Shown here one piece after another: positions 6,517 through 12,583 of a stretch of DNA of 16,947 nucleotides. This DNA is from Nitrospirota bacterium (GTDB lineage: Bacteria > Nitrospirota > Nitrospiria > Nitrospirales > UBA8639). A model generated the notes under the pieces. That model was not told where the DNA came from, ran no database searches, and saw only the letters and a list, made by a program, of their open reading frames with translations. The stretch covers positions 1 through 16,947 of the forward strand of contig JAOUGQ010000033.1 of the NCBI GenBank assembly GCA_029865515.1. The letters run 5' to 3'. How positions within the stretch are numbered: the first letter of the stretch is position 1; the number at the start of each line of letters is the position of its first letter. A program made the position numbers and the translations under genes.

Positions 6517-7094
6517 AGCCGCTCACCCCACAAGACTTACTGTCGGCCGCCGAATATGAACAGGATCGTCCGACTATTCGACAGCGAATTATTGCTCTGA
6601 AAAAACGGCGGCGTCTTTCTGTCGGGCCATTGGTGACACTCGTATTTGAAAACCGCGAAACCCTGCTGTTTCAAATACAGGAAATGATTCGAGCAGAGCG
6701 CATTTTCGATCCAGCCAAAATTCAGGAAGAATGCGACGTCTATAACACCCTGTTAGCAGACCGGGATGAATTGAGCGCAACACTGTTTATTGAGATCACT
6801 GATTCCGGAAAGATACAAGAGCTACTGGATTCTCTGCGGAATATTGACCAACCCGACACCGTTGCCATCAAGGTTGGAGATACCTCAATTTTTGCAAATT
6901 TTGAGGCCGGGCATAGCAAGGAAGATAAAATTAGCGCCGTGCATTTTGTGCGTTTTTCGACTACCCAAGCCTTTCGAGGCCTTCTGACCCAACCCGAAGT
7001 ACCTGCCTTTCTGACTATTACCCATCCCCATTATCGTGCAGAAGTCCCAGTTCCCCATGAAATGAGGGAGGAATGGCTCAGGGATCTAGGGTAA
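6513..7094 (+). CDS. DUF3501 family protein
   Basis: A 193-residue soluble protein that I recognise as the DUF3501 family. It starts MKPLTPQDLL, has a basic RQRIIALKKRRRLSVGPLVTLVFENRET segment (about residues 22-50), then QIQEMIRAERI and a run of acidic and amide residues. The C-terminal half has FVRFS and PHYRAEVPVPHEMREEWLRDL. There is no cysteine-based cofactor motif, signal peptide or membrane segment. Function is unknown. The family is repeatedly found next to rubrerythrin and GlpC-like Fe-S proteins, to my knowledge. Here the gene starts inside the Fe-S protein stop (ATGA at 6513-6516), so translation is probably coupled and a physical complex is plausible. I chose this ATG rather than an earlier one because the family begins here. 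Confidence 0.85.
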   Translation: MKPLTPQDLLSAAEYEQDRPTIRQRIIALKKRRRLSVGPLVTLVFENRETLLFQIQEMIRAERIFDPAKIQEECDVYNTLLADRDELSATLFIEITDSGKIQELLDSLRNIDQPDTVAIKVGDTSIFANFEAGHSKEDKISAVHFVRFSTTQAFRGLLTQPEVPAFLTITHPHYRAEVPVPHEMREEWLRDLG

Positions 7095-7144
7095 TTCAAC
7101 ATCTGGCAATGGGTGATGCGCCGGTTCACATTTCTTCCATAAAA

Positions 7145-7172
7145 TTGACAACATCAAAAGTTGTGCTTTAAG
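7145..7172 (+). promoter_or_regulatory. Sigma70-like promoter of the erpA-type gene
   Basis: TTGACA (7145-7150) is a perfect -35 box. TTTAAG (7167-7172) follows after 16 nt, with four of six matches to the -10 consensus; TAAGAT at 7169-7174 is the alternative. An inverted repeat ACAAC-N7-GTTGT (7148-7152 and 7160-7164) lies between the boxes and could be an operator. Expected transcription start is near 7180, leaving an 80-nt leader. Confidence 0.6.
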
Positions 7173-7189
7173 ATGAAAGTCCAACGTTG

Positions 7190-7217
7190 CTTTCCTTTTA
7201 ACCAATTGAAAGGAAAG
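7190..7217 (+). promoter_or_regulatory. Leader hairpin upstream of erpA-type gene
   Basis: CTTTCCTTT (7190-7198) and AAAGGAAAG (7209-7217) form a perfect 9-bp inverted repeat with a 10-nt loop. The right arm holds a Shine-Dalgarno-like AAAGGA directly before an ATG at 7218, so folding would hide that site. There is no T-run, so it is not a terminator. Confidence 0.5.
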
Positions 7218-7268
7218 ATGAATTTTAAAAAACTTGTGATGAGAAGGAGGATACAAATACGATGGTAA
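7218..7268 (+). CDS. Possible 16-codon leader ORF overlapping the erpA-type start
   Basis: ATG 7218 opens a 16-residue frame, MNFKKLVMRRRIQIRW, ending TAA at 7266-7268. Its stop lies just inside the next gene, whose ATG is at 7262, in another frame. The peptide is strongly basic. The ribosome binding site AAAGGA lies only 3 nt before the ATG and within a hairpin arm, so translation may be weak or conditional. The main gene has its own AAGGAGG at 7244-7250. The arrangement could couple translation, or be chance. No known leader peptide family fits. Confidence 0.25.
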   Translation: MNFKKLVMRRRIQIRW

Positions 7269-7582
7269 CCATTACCCCGATCGCAGAGCAGAAAATTAAG
7301 GAACTGATAAAAGAAGAGGAAAATGCCGTTGGTTTGCGAATTTACGTCAAAGGCGGAGGATGTAGCGGGTATCAATACGGAATGTCGTTTGAAGATAAAA
7401 CCAGCGATGATGACACGATCATCGAAAAAGGCGACGTGAAAGTCATTGTTGATTCCCAAAGCGCCCCGATGCTTAACGGCGCCGAGGTAGATTACGTGGA
7501 TAGCCTGCAAGGGTCAGGGTTTGCCATTAAAAATCCTCAAGCTAAATCTACCTGCGGATGCGGGAGTTCTTTTTCGACCTAA
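7262..7582 (+). CDS. erpA: ErpA-type A-type iron-sulfur carrier/insertion protein
   Basis: A 106-residue A-type carrier that accepts Fe-S clusters from scaffolds such as IscU and delivers them to apo-enzymes. The three ligand cysteines are all present: C34 in GGGCSGYQYG, and C98 and C100 in the C-terminal STCGCGSSF. It starts directly with the family's first helix (ITPIAEQKIKELI). AAGGAGG (7244-7250) is 11 nt before the ATG. A second A-type carrier, IscA, sits in the isc operon at 15245. This one stands apart with its own promoter, leader hairpin and terminator, which is typical of ErpA. Calling it ErpA rather than a second IscA is judgement from context and from the YQYG and GSGF segments. 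Its closeness to the peroxide module may reflect repair of oxidised clusters. Confidence 0.85.
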   Translation: MVTITPIAEQKIKELIKEEENAVGLRIYVKGGGCSGYQYGMSFEDKTSDDDTIIEKGDVKVIVDSQSAPMLNGAEVDYVDSLQGSGFAIKNPQAKSTCGCGSSFST

Positions 7583-7606
7583 CGATTTTTCTCTCAGAAC
7601 CCGACA

Positions 7607-7655
7607 AAAGGGCTGGACTTGGAATTCCATAGGTAACCAAGATCCAGCCCTTTTT
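7607..7655 (+). terminator. Rho-independent terminator after erpA-type gene
   Basis: AAAGGGCTGGA plus CTTGG (7607-7622) pairs with CCAAG, one bulged A, and TCCAGCCCTTT (7637-7653), around a 14-nt loop. A T-run continues to 7655. It ends 17 nt before the next ATG, so the pterin synthase gene has almost no room for a promoter of its own. It may depend on read-through, or the hairpin may be regulatory. Confidence 0.85.
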
Positions 7656-7671
7656 CTTTGACGGACTTTTT

Positions 7672-8466
7672 ATGCCCAAAGCGACCTTAACCAAACGCCT
7701 GGAGTTTTGCTCTTCTCACCGCTATCACAATCCTGAATGGGATGACGAGAAAAATCGTGCCGTCTTCGGCCCCTGCAATAATGTCAACACGCATGGCCAT
7801 AATTATTTATTGGAAGTCACCTTGCGTGGAACCATTGATCCCGTCACGGGGATGATTATCAACTTATATGACTTAAAACATATTTTGAACGAAGTTCTGG
7901 AACAGTTTGATCACAAAAATTTAAATTTAGATACTCCATATTTTTCCGAAAAAATCCCCACGACTGAAAATCTCGCCGTCATCCTGTGGCATATTTTAGT
8001 CAAGCATCCAGACCTTCCTGCTCCAGATGCACTTCGTCTTTATGAGGACGAAACCCTTTACGCTGAGGTGACGGCGGATATCATGGGAGGGAGTGACCCG
8101 ACTTCCACCCCGGCATCGGCCTTAATCGCTCGTCGATATGCGTTTTCCGCAGTACACCAATCTCTGACAGGAAATACTCAGGGCCATGACTATGAAACTT
8201 GGATTGCCACCAAGGGCTCCATTTCTTCCGATACCGGGCAGGTGATAAATTTACAGAACCTGGATCGAGTCGTCAGAACCCAGGTCCTTGCACGGGTTGA
8301 TCAGCGAAACCTGACCCAGGATCCAGCTTTTGCAAACATCCCCGTCACAGAATCCACGCTTGCCAAATTCATCTGGGATACCCTTAGCTCCCATTTCAAT
8401 GCTCCCCCGCTTTATCGGGTTTCCGTCAGCCAGCAACCTGGCGCCATGACGACCTTTTCGGCGTAG
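7672..8466 (+). CDS. Tandem 6-pyruvoyl-tetrahydropterin synthase / QueD family protein with degenerate second domain
   Basis: A 264-residue protein with two T-fold domains of the PTPS family, which acts on 7,8-dihydroneopterin triphosphate to make pterins or queuosine precursors. Domain 1 (residues about 4-135) looks active. It has zinc ligands H16, H41 and H43, catalytic C35 in GPCNNVNTHGHNY, D80-H81 in DHKNLNLD, the PTTEN motif at 96-100, and an acidic YEDETL strand. This signature resembles animal PTPS (CNN...HGHNY, DPVTGM) more than E. coli QueD (CGRLHGH). Domain 2 (about 150-264) keeps the fold (GHDYETWIATKG, VINLQNLDRVV, PVTESTLAKFIWD). It has Q170 for one zinc His, no cysteine, and DQ instead of DH at 210-211. 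It is probably non-catalytic. Family members are usually single-domain. There is no clear Shine-Dalgarno before the ATG. Confidence 0.85.
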   Translation: MPKATLTKRLEFCSSHRYHNPEWDDEKNRAVFGPCNNVNTHGHNYLLEVTLRGTIDPVTGMIINLYDLKHILNEVLEQFDHKNLNLDTPYFSEKIPTTENLAVILWHILVKHPDLPAPDALRLYEDETLYAEVTADIMGGSDPTSTPASALIARRYAFSAVHQSLTGNTQGHDYETWIATKGSISSDTGQVINLQNLDRVVRTQVLARVDQRNLTQDPAFANIPVTESTLAKFIWDTLSSHFNAPPLYRVSVSQQPGAMTTFSA

Positions 8467-8590
8467 CCCACCCCCCTTTACTCCACAACTCATTTGGAAT
8501 CATCCGGCCAAACGGGCATACCCAATTGTGCCAGGTGAACCAATAAACTACTGATGGGGAAAAATGGGAGGAAATATCCCAAGAACGCAT

Positions 8591-8929
8591 CTAGGCTGGA
8601 TTGGAGAAATATTCCTTAATCAGATCGGCCAATTCGGCAGCTTCTAATTTTCCCTCTTTGGTAAGAAGGAGATTTCCTTGAGAGAAGAAATGAGTGGTGG
8701 GATAGGTTTCAAATTGATGGCGCTTTTTTATAGCCCGGCACCGTCCAGGGACATGCATTTTGGCTTTTCCAAAACGCACATTTGAATATTGTTGAGCGGT
8801 GTCCGCCAGAATGGGATCATACGCTTTACAGGGTTCACAGGTGGCAATGCCATACGCCACGACCGCTGCCGGAGCTTGCATAAACCCCTCATAATTGTCA
8901 TCACTCACATCTTCAACGATACCGGACAT
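8591..8929 (-). CDS. Thioredoxin-fold protein with CEPC motif
   Basis: A 112-residue thioredoxin-like protein without a signal peptide, so probably a cytoplasmic thiol-disulfide exchanger. The active-site motif is C31-E-P-C34 in YGIATCEPCKAYDPI, where thioredoxin has CGPC. The cis-proline is P77 in TYPTTHFF, and the family's closing helix (AAELADLIKEYF) is present. A third cysteine, C64, lies in PGRC. I chose the ATG at 8929 because an ACGAGG element stands 6 nt upstream; the ATG at 8944 adds five residues and has no ribosome site. It lies downstream of the peroxiredoxin gene on the same strand, separated by a hairpin. It could be a reductant for that peroxiredoxin, by context only. Confidence 0.8.
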   Translation of the reverse strand: MSGIVEDVSDDNYEGFMQAPAAVVAYGIATCEPCKAYDPILADTAQQYSNVRFGKAKMHVPGRCRAIKKRHQFETYPTTHFFSQGNLLLTKEGKLEAAELADLIKEYFSNPA

Positions 8930-8952
8930 CAACAGCCTCGTCATAAAAGATT

Positions 8953-8991
8953 AAAGACCTAAGGGGACCACGAGGCCACCCCTAGGTCTTT
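8953..8991 (-). terminator. Hairpin terminator after the peroxiredoxin gene
   Basis: AAAGACCTAAGGGG (8953-8966) pairs with CCCCTAGGTCTTT (8979-8991) with one bulged A and a 12-nt loop. Read on the minus strand it follows the peroxiredoxin stop by about 14 nt and ends in a T-rich tract (AATCTTTT). The tail is imperfect, so some read-through into the thioredoxin-like gene is likely. Confidence 0.7.
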
Positions 8992-9004
8992 ACCATCCAC
9001 TCGA

Positions 9005-9478
9005 TTAATTCAATTTCTTCAACGCAGCCAAAATGTCTTTATCATCTCGAGCCGTCTTGATCTCCTGAACCTTGGCATAGGCCACTTTCCCGTTCTTATC
9101 CACAATAACCGTCGCCCGTTTCGAGCAATTCAGGGGCTCAAAATACAATCCGTAGGCTTTGGATACGGTGCGATGCATATCGGCCAGTAATTTATGTTTA
9201 AGGTCCAAGGAATCCGCCCAGGCTTTGTGAGAAAAGAAACTATCGCAGCTAATCCCCAAAATTTCTGCGTGGGCCGATTCAAAGTTGGGGAAATCATCGG
9301 TTAAGCATTTATTTTCTCCCGTGCAGACAGGGCTCCAGTCCAGAGGATAAAACGCCAGAACCACATTTTTCTTCCCGCGATAATCGCTGAGCTTAATATC
9401 CTTTTGATCCTGGTCTTTTAAAGTGAAATCAGGGGCCACGTCTCCAACTTTAATTTCTGCAGCAACATCTGTAGACAT
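9005..9478 (-). CDS. Peroxiredoxin, AhpE/BCP-like
   Basis: A 157-residue thiol peroxidase that reduces hydrogen peroxide or organic peroxides. The fold starts with VGDVAPDFTLKDQD. The peroxidatic cysteine is C52 in FYPLDWSPVCTGENKC, matching the P-x3-(S/T)-x2-C pattern, with conserved R121 in NCSKRATVIVD. Other cysteines are C58, C78 and C118. C58 is six residues after C52, close to but not exactly the resolving-cysteine spacing of BCP, so a 1-Cys or atypical mechanism is open. The start ATG at 9478 has AAGGAGAG just upstream on the minus strand. The frame extends to 9559 but the extra 27 residues have no ribosome site and no homology that I recognise. A hairpin terminator follows. Confidence 0.9.
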   Translation of the reverse strand: MSTDVAAEIKVGDVAPDFTLKDQDQKDIKLSDYRGKKNVVLAFYPLDWSPVCTGENKCLTDDFPNFESAHAEILGISCDSFFSHKAWADSLDLKHKLLADMHRTVSKAYGLYFEPLNCSKRATVIVDKNGKVAYAKVQEIKTARDDKDILAALKKLN

Positions 9479-9855
9479 GCTCTCTCTCCTTCTTTGTGGT
9501 GGAAAAGCTGAAATTTCAATTGACCTTTGGTGGTAACATGGGGTGAAAAAGTTTGTCAATCTGGCAGAAGGCCTAGAGGATTGTCCATTTAGCCCTGAAA
9601 AAACACGCGGTATACAACATTGCCGGATACCCCCCGCAGACTTTCGGGCTTTTCCTCCTTTTCTTTATCTCAACACCTCACCACCCGACATCGTCTGGGA
9701 AATACCTGGCCACCTCACCATAGCATCTGAGCAACAGAGACCCGACCTTGTGTTTTAGTCTATCTCGGGGTATCGTAAATAAAAGGCAGTGAAATTTCCT
9801 TCCCTTCCTATACCAACTCAACCGTTCACAATTTACGCCCCTTCTTTCTTGATCT
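9479..9855 (+). other. 377-nt intergenic region between divergent peroxiredoxin and PBP1A genes
   Basis: No convincing gene, tRNA or repeat is visible. It must hold two divergent promoters. For peroxiredoxin (minus strand) a perfect TTGACA lies at 9554-9559, but the expected -10 position has only a poor match. For PBP1A (plus strand) TTGTGT (9748-9753) and TATCGT (9771-9776) with 17-nt spacing is a weak candidate, giving a leader of about 75 nt. Short ORFs here have no ribosome site or family resemblance. Confidence 0.4.
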
Positions 9856-12255
9856 ATGGGTAGGATTAAACCTTTTCTTTCCAGACTACACACCTGGTCC
9901 TGGCTTCGGATTGCGATAGTCACCACCTTATTCGTCTTCTGTATAGTGACGGGAGGCGTTGCAGGAATTCTCTGGATTGCAACTCGTGACCTGCCCCCGT
10001 TCGACTCCTTTCAAGACTATCACCCCAGCTTAGTATCAAGAGTCTACGCGGATAACGGAGAAATCATCGGGCAATTTTTCATCGAGCGCCGTCTCTATAC
10101 CCCCATCGACAAAATCCCTCAAGCCCTCACGCAAGCGGTGATTGCGACAGAGGATTCTCGTTTTTTTGAACACCCCGGGTTAGACATTGTCGGCATCGGC
10201 AGGGCTGCTTGGACCAATCTCAAGAAAGGTGGTCGCTTCCAAGGGGCCAGCACCATTACGCAACAATTGGCTCGCGCCCTATTCCTTTCACCCGAACGCA
10301 CCTATCAGCGGAAAATCAAGGAACTCATTCTCGCGGTAAAAATGGAATGGGTCCTGACCAAAGAGCAAATTCTGGAAATGTACTTGAACCAGATTTATTT
10401 TGGCCACGGTGCCTATGGGGTGGCCGCCGCCGCCTTAACCTATTTTGACAAAAAGGTGTCTGACCTGAGCCTTCCCGAAGCCGCCTTCCTGGCTGGTCTT
10501 CCCAAAGCTCCCAACACCTATTCTCCCTATCGGAATCCAGACCTGGCCAAATCCCGGAAAGAATTGGTCTTGGGTCGCATGGTGGAAGCCGGATATATCA
10601 CTGAAGAAGAGGCCCAAGCCGCCATGGCCACGACATTATCCTACCGCCATCAGTCCTTAGAGCCTATTGCAGCCTATTTCCTCGAAGAAGTCCGGCAGCA
10701 TTTGGTGGATCGGTACGGGGAAACACTCGTGTACAAGGGTGGGCTTCAAATTTACACCACCTTAAATATTGCCATGCAAAAAAGTGCGGAAGAATCGGTT
10801 CGAACAGGTCTCCGGCAATTGGATAAACGTCAAGGCTGGCGCGGACCTGTCGGACATGTTGAATTCACCAAAGATTTCACGCCTCCGGATACCTTTCCGG
10901 AGTTACAAAACCCGAGGGCGTCTTTAGTCCATGGCCTCTACCGGGCTCTTGTCACAAAAGTGACCAAACAATCGGCTCAGATTCTGATTGGGAATACTTA
11001 TAAAGGCTCTATCTCATTCGAGGATATGAGTTGGGCCCAGCGGCGACTAGAGAAAAACGGTGACGTAGGAACGGCGGTCGTCCGTGACAAGGCCTCTCCT
11101 CTCCAGCTCTTGAAGGTTGGAGACATCATTGAAGTCGCGCCCAAAAAAGGTACTGTCGAGTCGGGGGAATTTGTCCTGGAACAAACTCCTCTCGTGGAAG
11201 GTGCGCTCATCGCCATCGAGCCCAGAACGGGTGCCGTTCAAGCCATGGTGGGCGGATATGACTTTACTCGAAGTCAGTTTAATCGTGCGATCATTGCCCG
11301 TCGACAACCCGGTTCAGCCTTCAAACCACTCATTTATGCTTCGGCGCTTCAACAAGGTCTGACGCCGGCTACCCTGGTTCTCGATGCCCCCGTGGTGTAT
11401 GAAGATGAGGATTTAGACCGGGTATGGAAACCGGAAAATTATGAAAAACGCTTTTTTGGGACCATTACCCTCCGTGAAGCGCTGCGTCATTCCCGCAACG
11501 CCGCAACCGTGAGATTGCTTGAACAAATTGGAGTTCCTGAAGTGGTCAATATCGCCAGCAATCTAGGAATTCGAAGTCCTCTCAGCCAGGACCTCTCGTT
11601 AGCCTTAGGCTCTTCCAGCGTAACCCTCCAGGAAATCACCTCCGCGTATGGCGTCTTCGCCGATCAGGGGTTGTGGCTTGAGCCCTACCTGATTACCCAT
11701 GCCAAGAATCTGAACGGAGAGATCTTAGAACAGCATCTGTTCGAACCTCGACAAGCCATGACCAAGGAAAACGCCTATCTCATTACCAATATGCTCATGG
11801 ACGTCATCCAAAGCGGAACCGGACGACTGGCCAAGTCCATCGGTCGCCCACTGGCAGGGAAAACCGGGACCACGAATAGTTATAACGATGCGTGGTTTGT
11901 CGGGTATGCGCCAAACCTGGCGACAGGAGTATGGGTGGGATTTGATGAGGTACGCACCCTAGGAAGATTGGAATCAGGGGCTCATGCGGCTCTTCCAATA
12001 TGGACCCGGTTCATGGACCAAGCACTTCGAAACTTACCCGTGATGACCTTTGCCATCCCTGAAGGCATTCAATTTGCCCAGATAGACACCACAACCGGGG
12101 ACTTGCCCTCAAAGACCAGCCGCCACATCGGTACGGAGGTATTCCGGAAAGGCACGGAACCGGGAAAGGCGGCTCCTCAAAATGCCAACCCTATGGATTT
12201 CTTTGAGTTCGATCGGATGAACTCAGAATCCTCCAGCCAACTTCCTTCATTTTGA
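9856..12255 (+). CDS. mrcA: Class A penicillin-binding protein 1A (peptidoglycan glycosyltransferase/transpeptidase)
   Basis: A 799-residue bifunctional enzyme that polymerises and cross-links peptidoglycan on the outer face of the inner membrane. A single N-terminal membrane anchor spans about residues 18-41. The GT51 domain follows: catalytic E99 in ATEDSRFFEHPG, GASTITQQLARALFL (130-144), RKIKELILAVKMEWVLTKEQILEMYLN (152-178). The transpeptidase domain has all three motifs: S487-AF-K490 (catalytic serine in QPGSAFKP), S546-R-N548, and K669-T-G. The insert between the domains (about 325-450) resembles the OB-like region of PBP1A rather than PBP1B. The C-terminus after about 735 is a short, low-complexity tail. 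It is monocistronic here, convergent with the isc operon. Only 40 nt lie between it and iscX, with no clear terminator. The start has no strong Shine-Dalgarno. Confidence 0.93.
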   Translation: MGRIKPFLSRLHTWSWLRIAIVTTLFVFCIVTGGVAGILWIATRDLPPFDSFQDYHPSLVSRVYADNGEIIGQFFIERRLYTPIDKIPQALTQAVIATEDSRFFEHPGLDIVGIGRAAWTNLKKGGRFQGASTITQQLARALFLSPERTYQRKIKELILAVKMEWVLTKEQILEMYLNQIYFGHGAYGVAAAALTYFDKKVSDLSLPEAAFLAGLPKAPNTYSPYRNPDLAKSRKELVLGRMVEAGYITEEEAQAAMATTLSYRHQSLEPIAAYFLEEVRQHLVDRYGETLVYKGGLQIYTTLNIAMQKSAEESVRTGLRQLDKRQGWRGPVGHVEFTKDFTPPDTFPELQNPRASLVHGLYRALVTKVTKQSAQILIGNTYKGSISFEDMSWAQRRLEKNGDVGTAVVRDKASPLQLLKVGDIIEVAPKKGTVESGEFVLEQTPLVEGALIAIEPRTGAVQAMVGGYDFTRSQFNRAIIARRQPGSAFKPLIYASALQQGLTPATLVLDAPVVYEDEDLDRVWKPENYEKRFFGTITLREALRHSRNAATVRLLEQIGVPEVVNIASNLGIRSPLSQDLSLALGSSSVTLQEITSAYGVFADQGLWLEPYLITHAKNLNGEILEQHLFEPRQAMTKENAYLITNMLMDVIQSGTGRLAKSIGRPLAGKTGTTNSYNDAWFVGYAPNLATGVWVGFDEVRTLGRLESGAHAALPIWTRFMDQALRNLPVMTFAIPEGIQFAQIDTTTGDLPSKTSRHIGTEVFRKGTEPGKAAPQNANPMDFFEFDRMNSESSSQLPSF

Positions 12256-12295
12256 CAGAATGCTTCGGCAGGTCGAATGCCCACCTCTGCCTCTC

Positions 12296-12514
12296 TCAGG
12301 ATTGAGCGTCTTGATACTCTTCATGCCAGGCCATTTGAATGGCCTCCAGCTTTTTTTCATTTGAGGTTTTGGGATCGTCTTTAAAATCAGGAAGTGCAAC
12401 TACCCACCCATGTAAATCCGTAAACCTGACCGTTAACGGATCGACATCCGGATGCTCTTCCTGCAGCCGAATACCAATATCTTCAGCATCACCCCAGGTT
12501 AATTCCCGCGCCAT
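12296..12514 (-). CDS. iscX: IscX (YfhJ) iron-sulfur assembly protein
   Basis: A 72-residue acidic protein that binds IscS and iron and modulates Fe-S assembly. The family core is clear: LTWGDAEDIGIRL, HPDVDPLTVRFTDLHGWVVALPDF, DDPKTSNEKKLEAIQMAWHEEY. The length is close to E. coli IscX (66 residues). I chose ATG 12514 because homology starts there and AAGGGA/AAGG lies 4-9 nt upstream. The frame extends to 12574, but those 20 extra residues are unlike the family. It is the last gene of the isc operon, 69 nt after hscA. That gap is too small for the fdx gene that sits between hscA and iscX in E. coli. Confidence 0.92.
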   Translation of the reverse strand: MARELTWGDAEDIGIRLQEEHPDVDPLTVRFTDLHGWVVALPDFKDDPKTSNEKKLEAIQMAWHEEYQDAQS

Positions 12515-12583
12515 AAGTCCTTCCCTTAAGGTTAATGGAATCGTCTCATGACAGAAGCCCCCCCGGCCACACACCTCGAGAAA

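Noticed and set aside
7583..7671. Possible preQ1 or other riboswitch before the pterin synthase gene
   Set aside because: The structure is an ordinary terminator hairpin with T-run; no preQ1 core motif is visible.
9543..9758. 71-residue ORF in the gap before PBP1A
   Set aside because: No ribosome binding site, no family resemblance, and it covers the likely promoter region.
12545..12575. Run of seven C near the upstream extension of iscX, considered as a frameshift site
   Set aside because: It lies outside the supported iscX frame, so no gene is broken by it.
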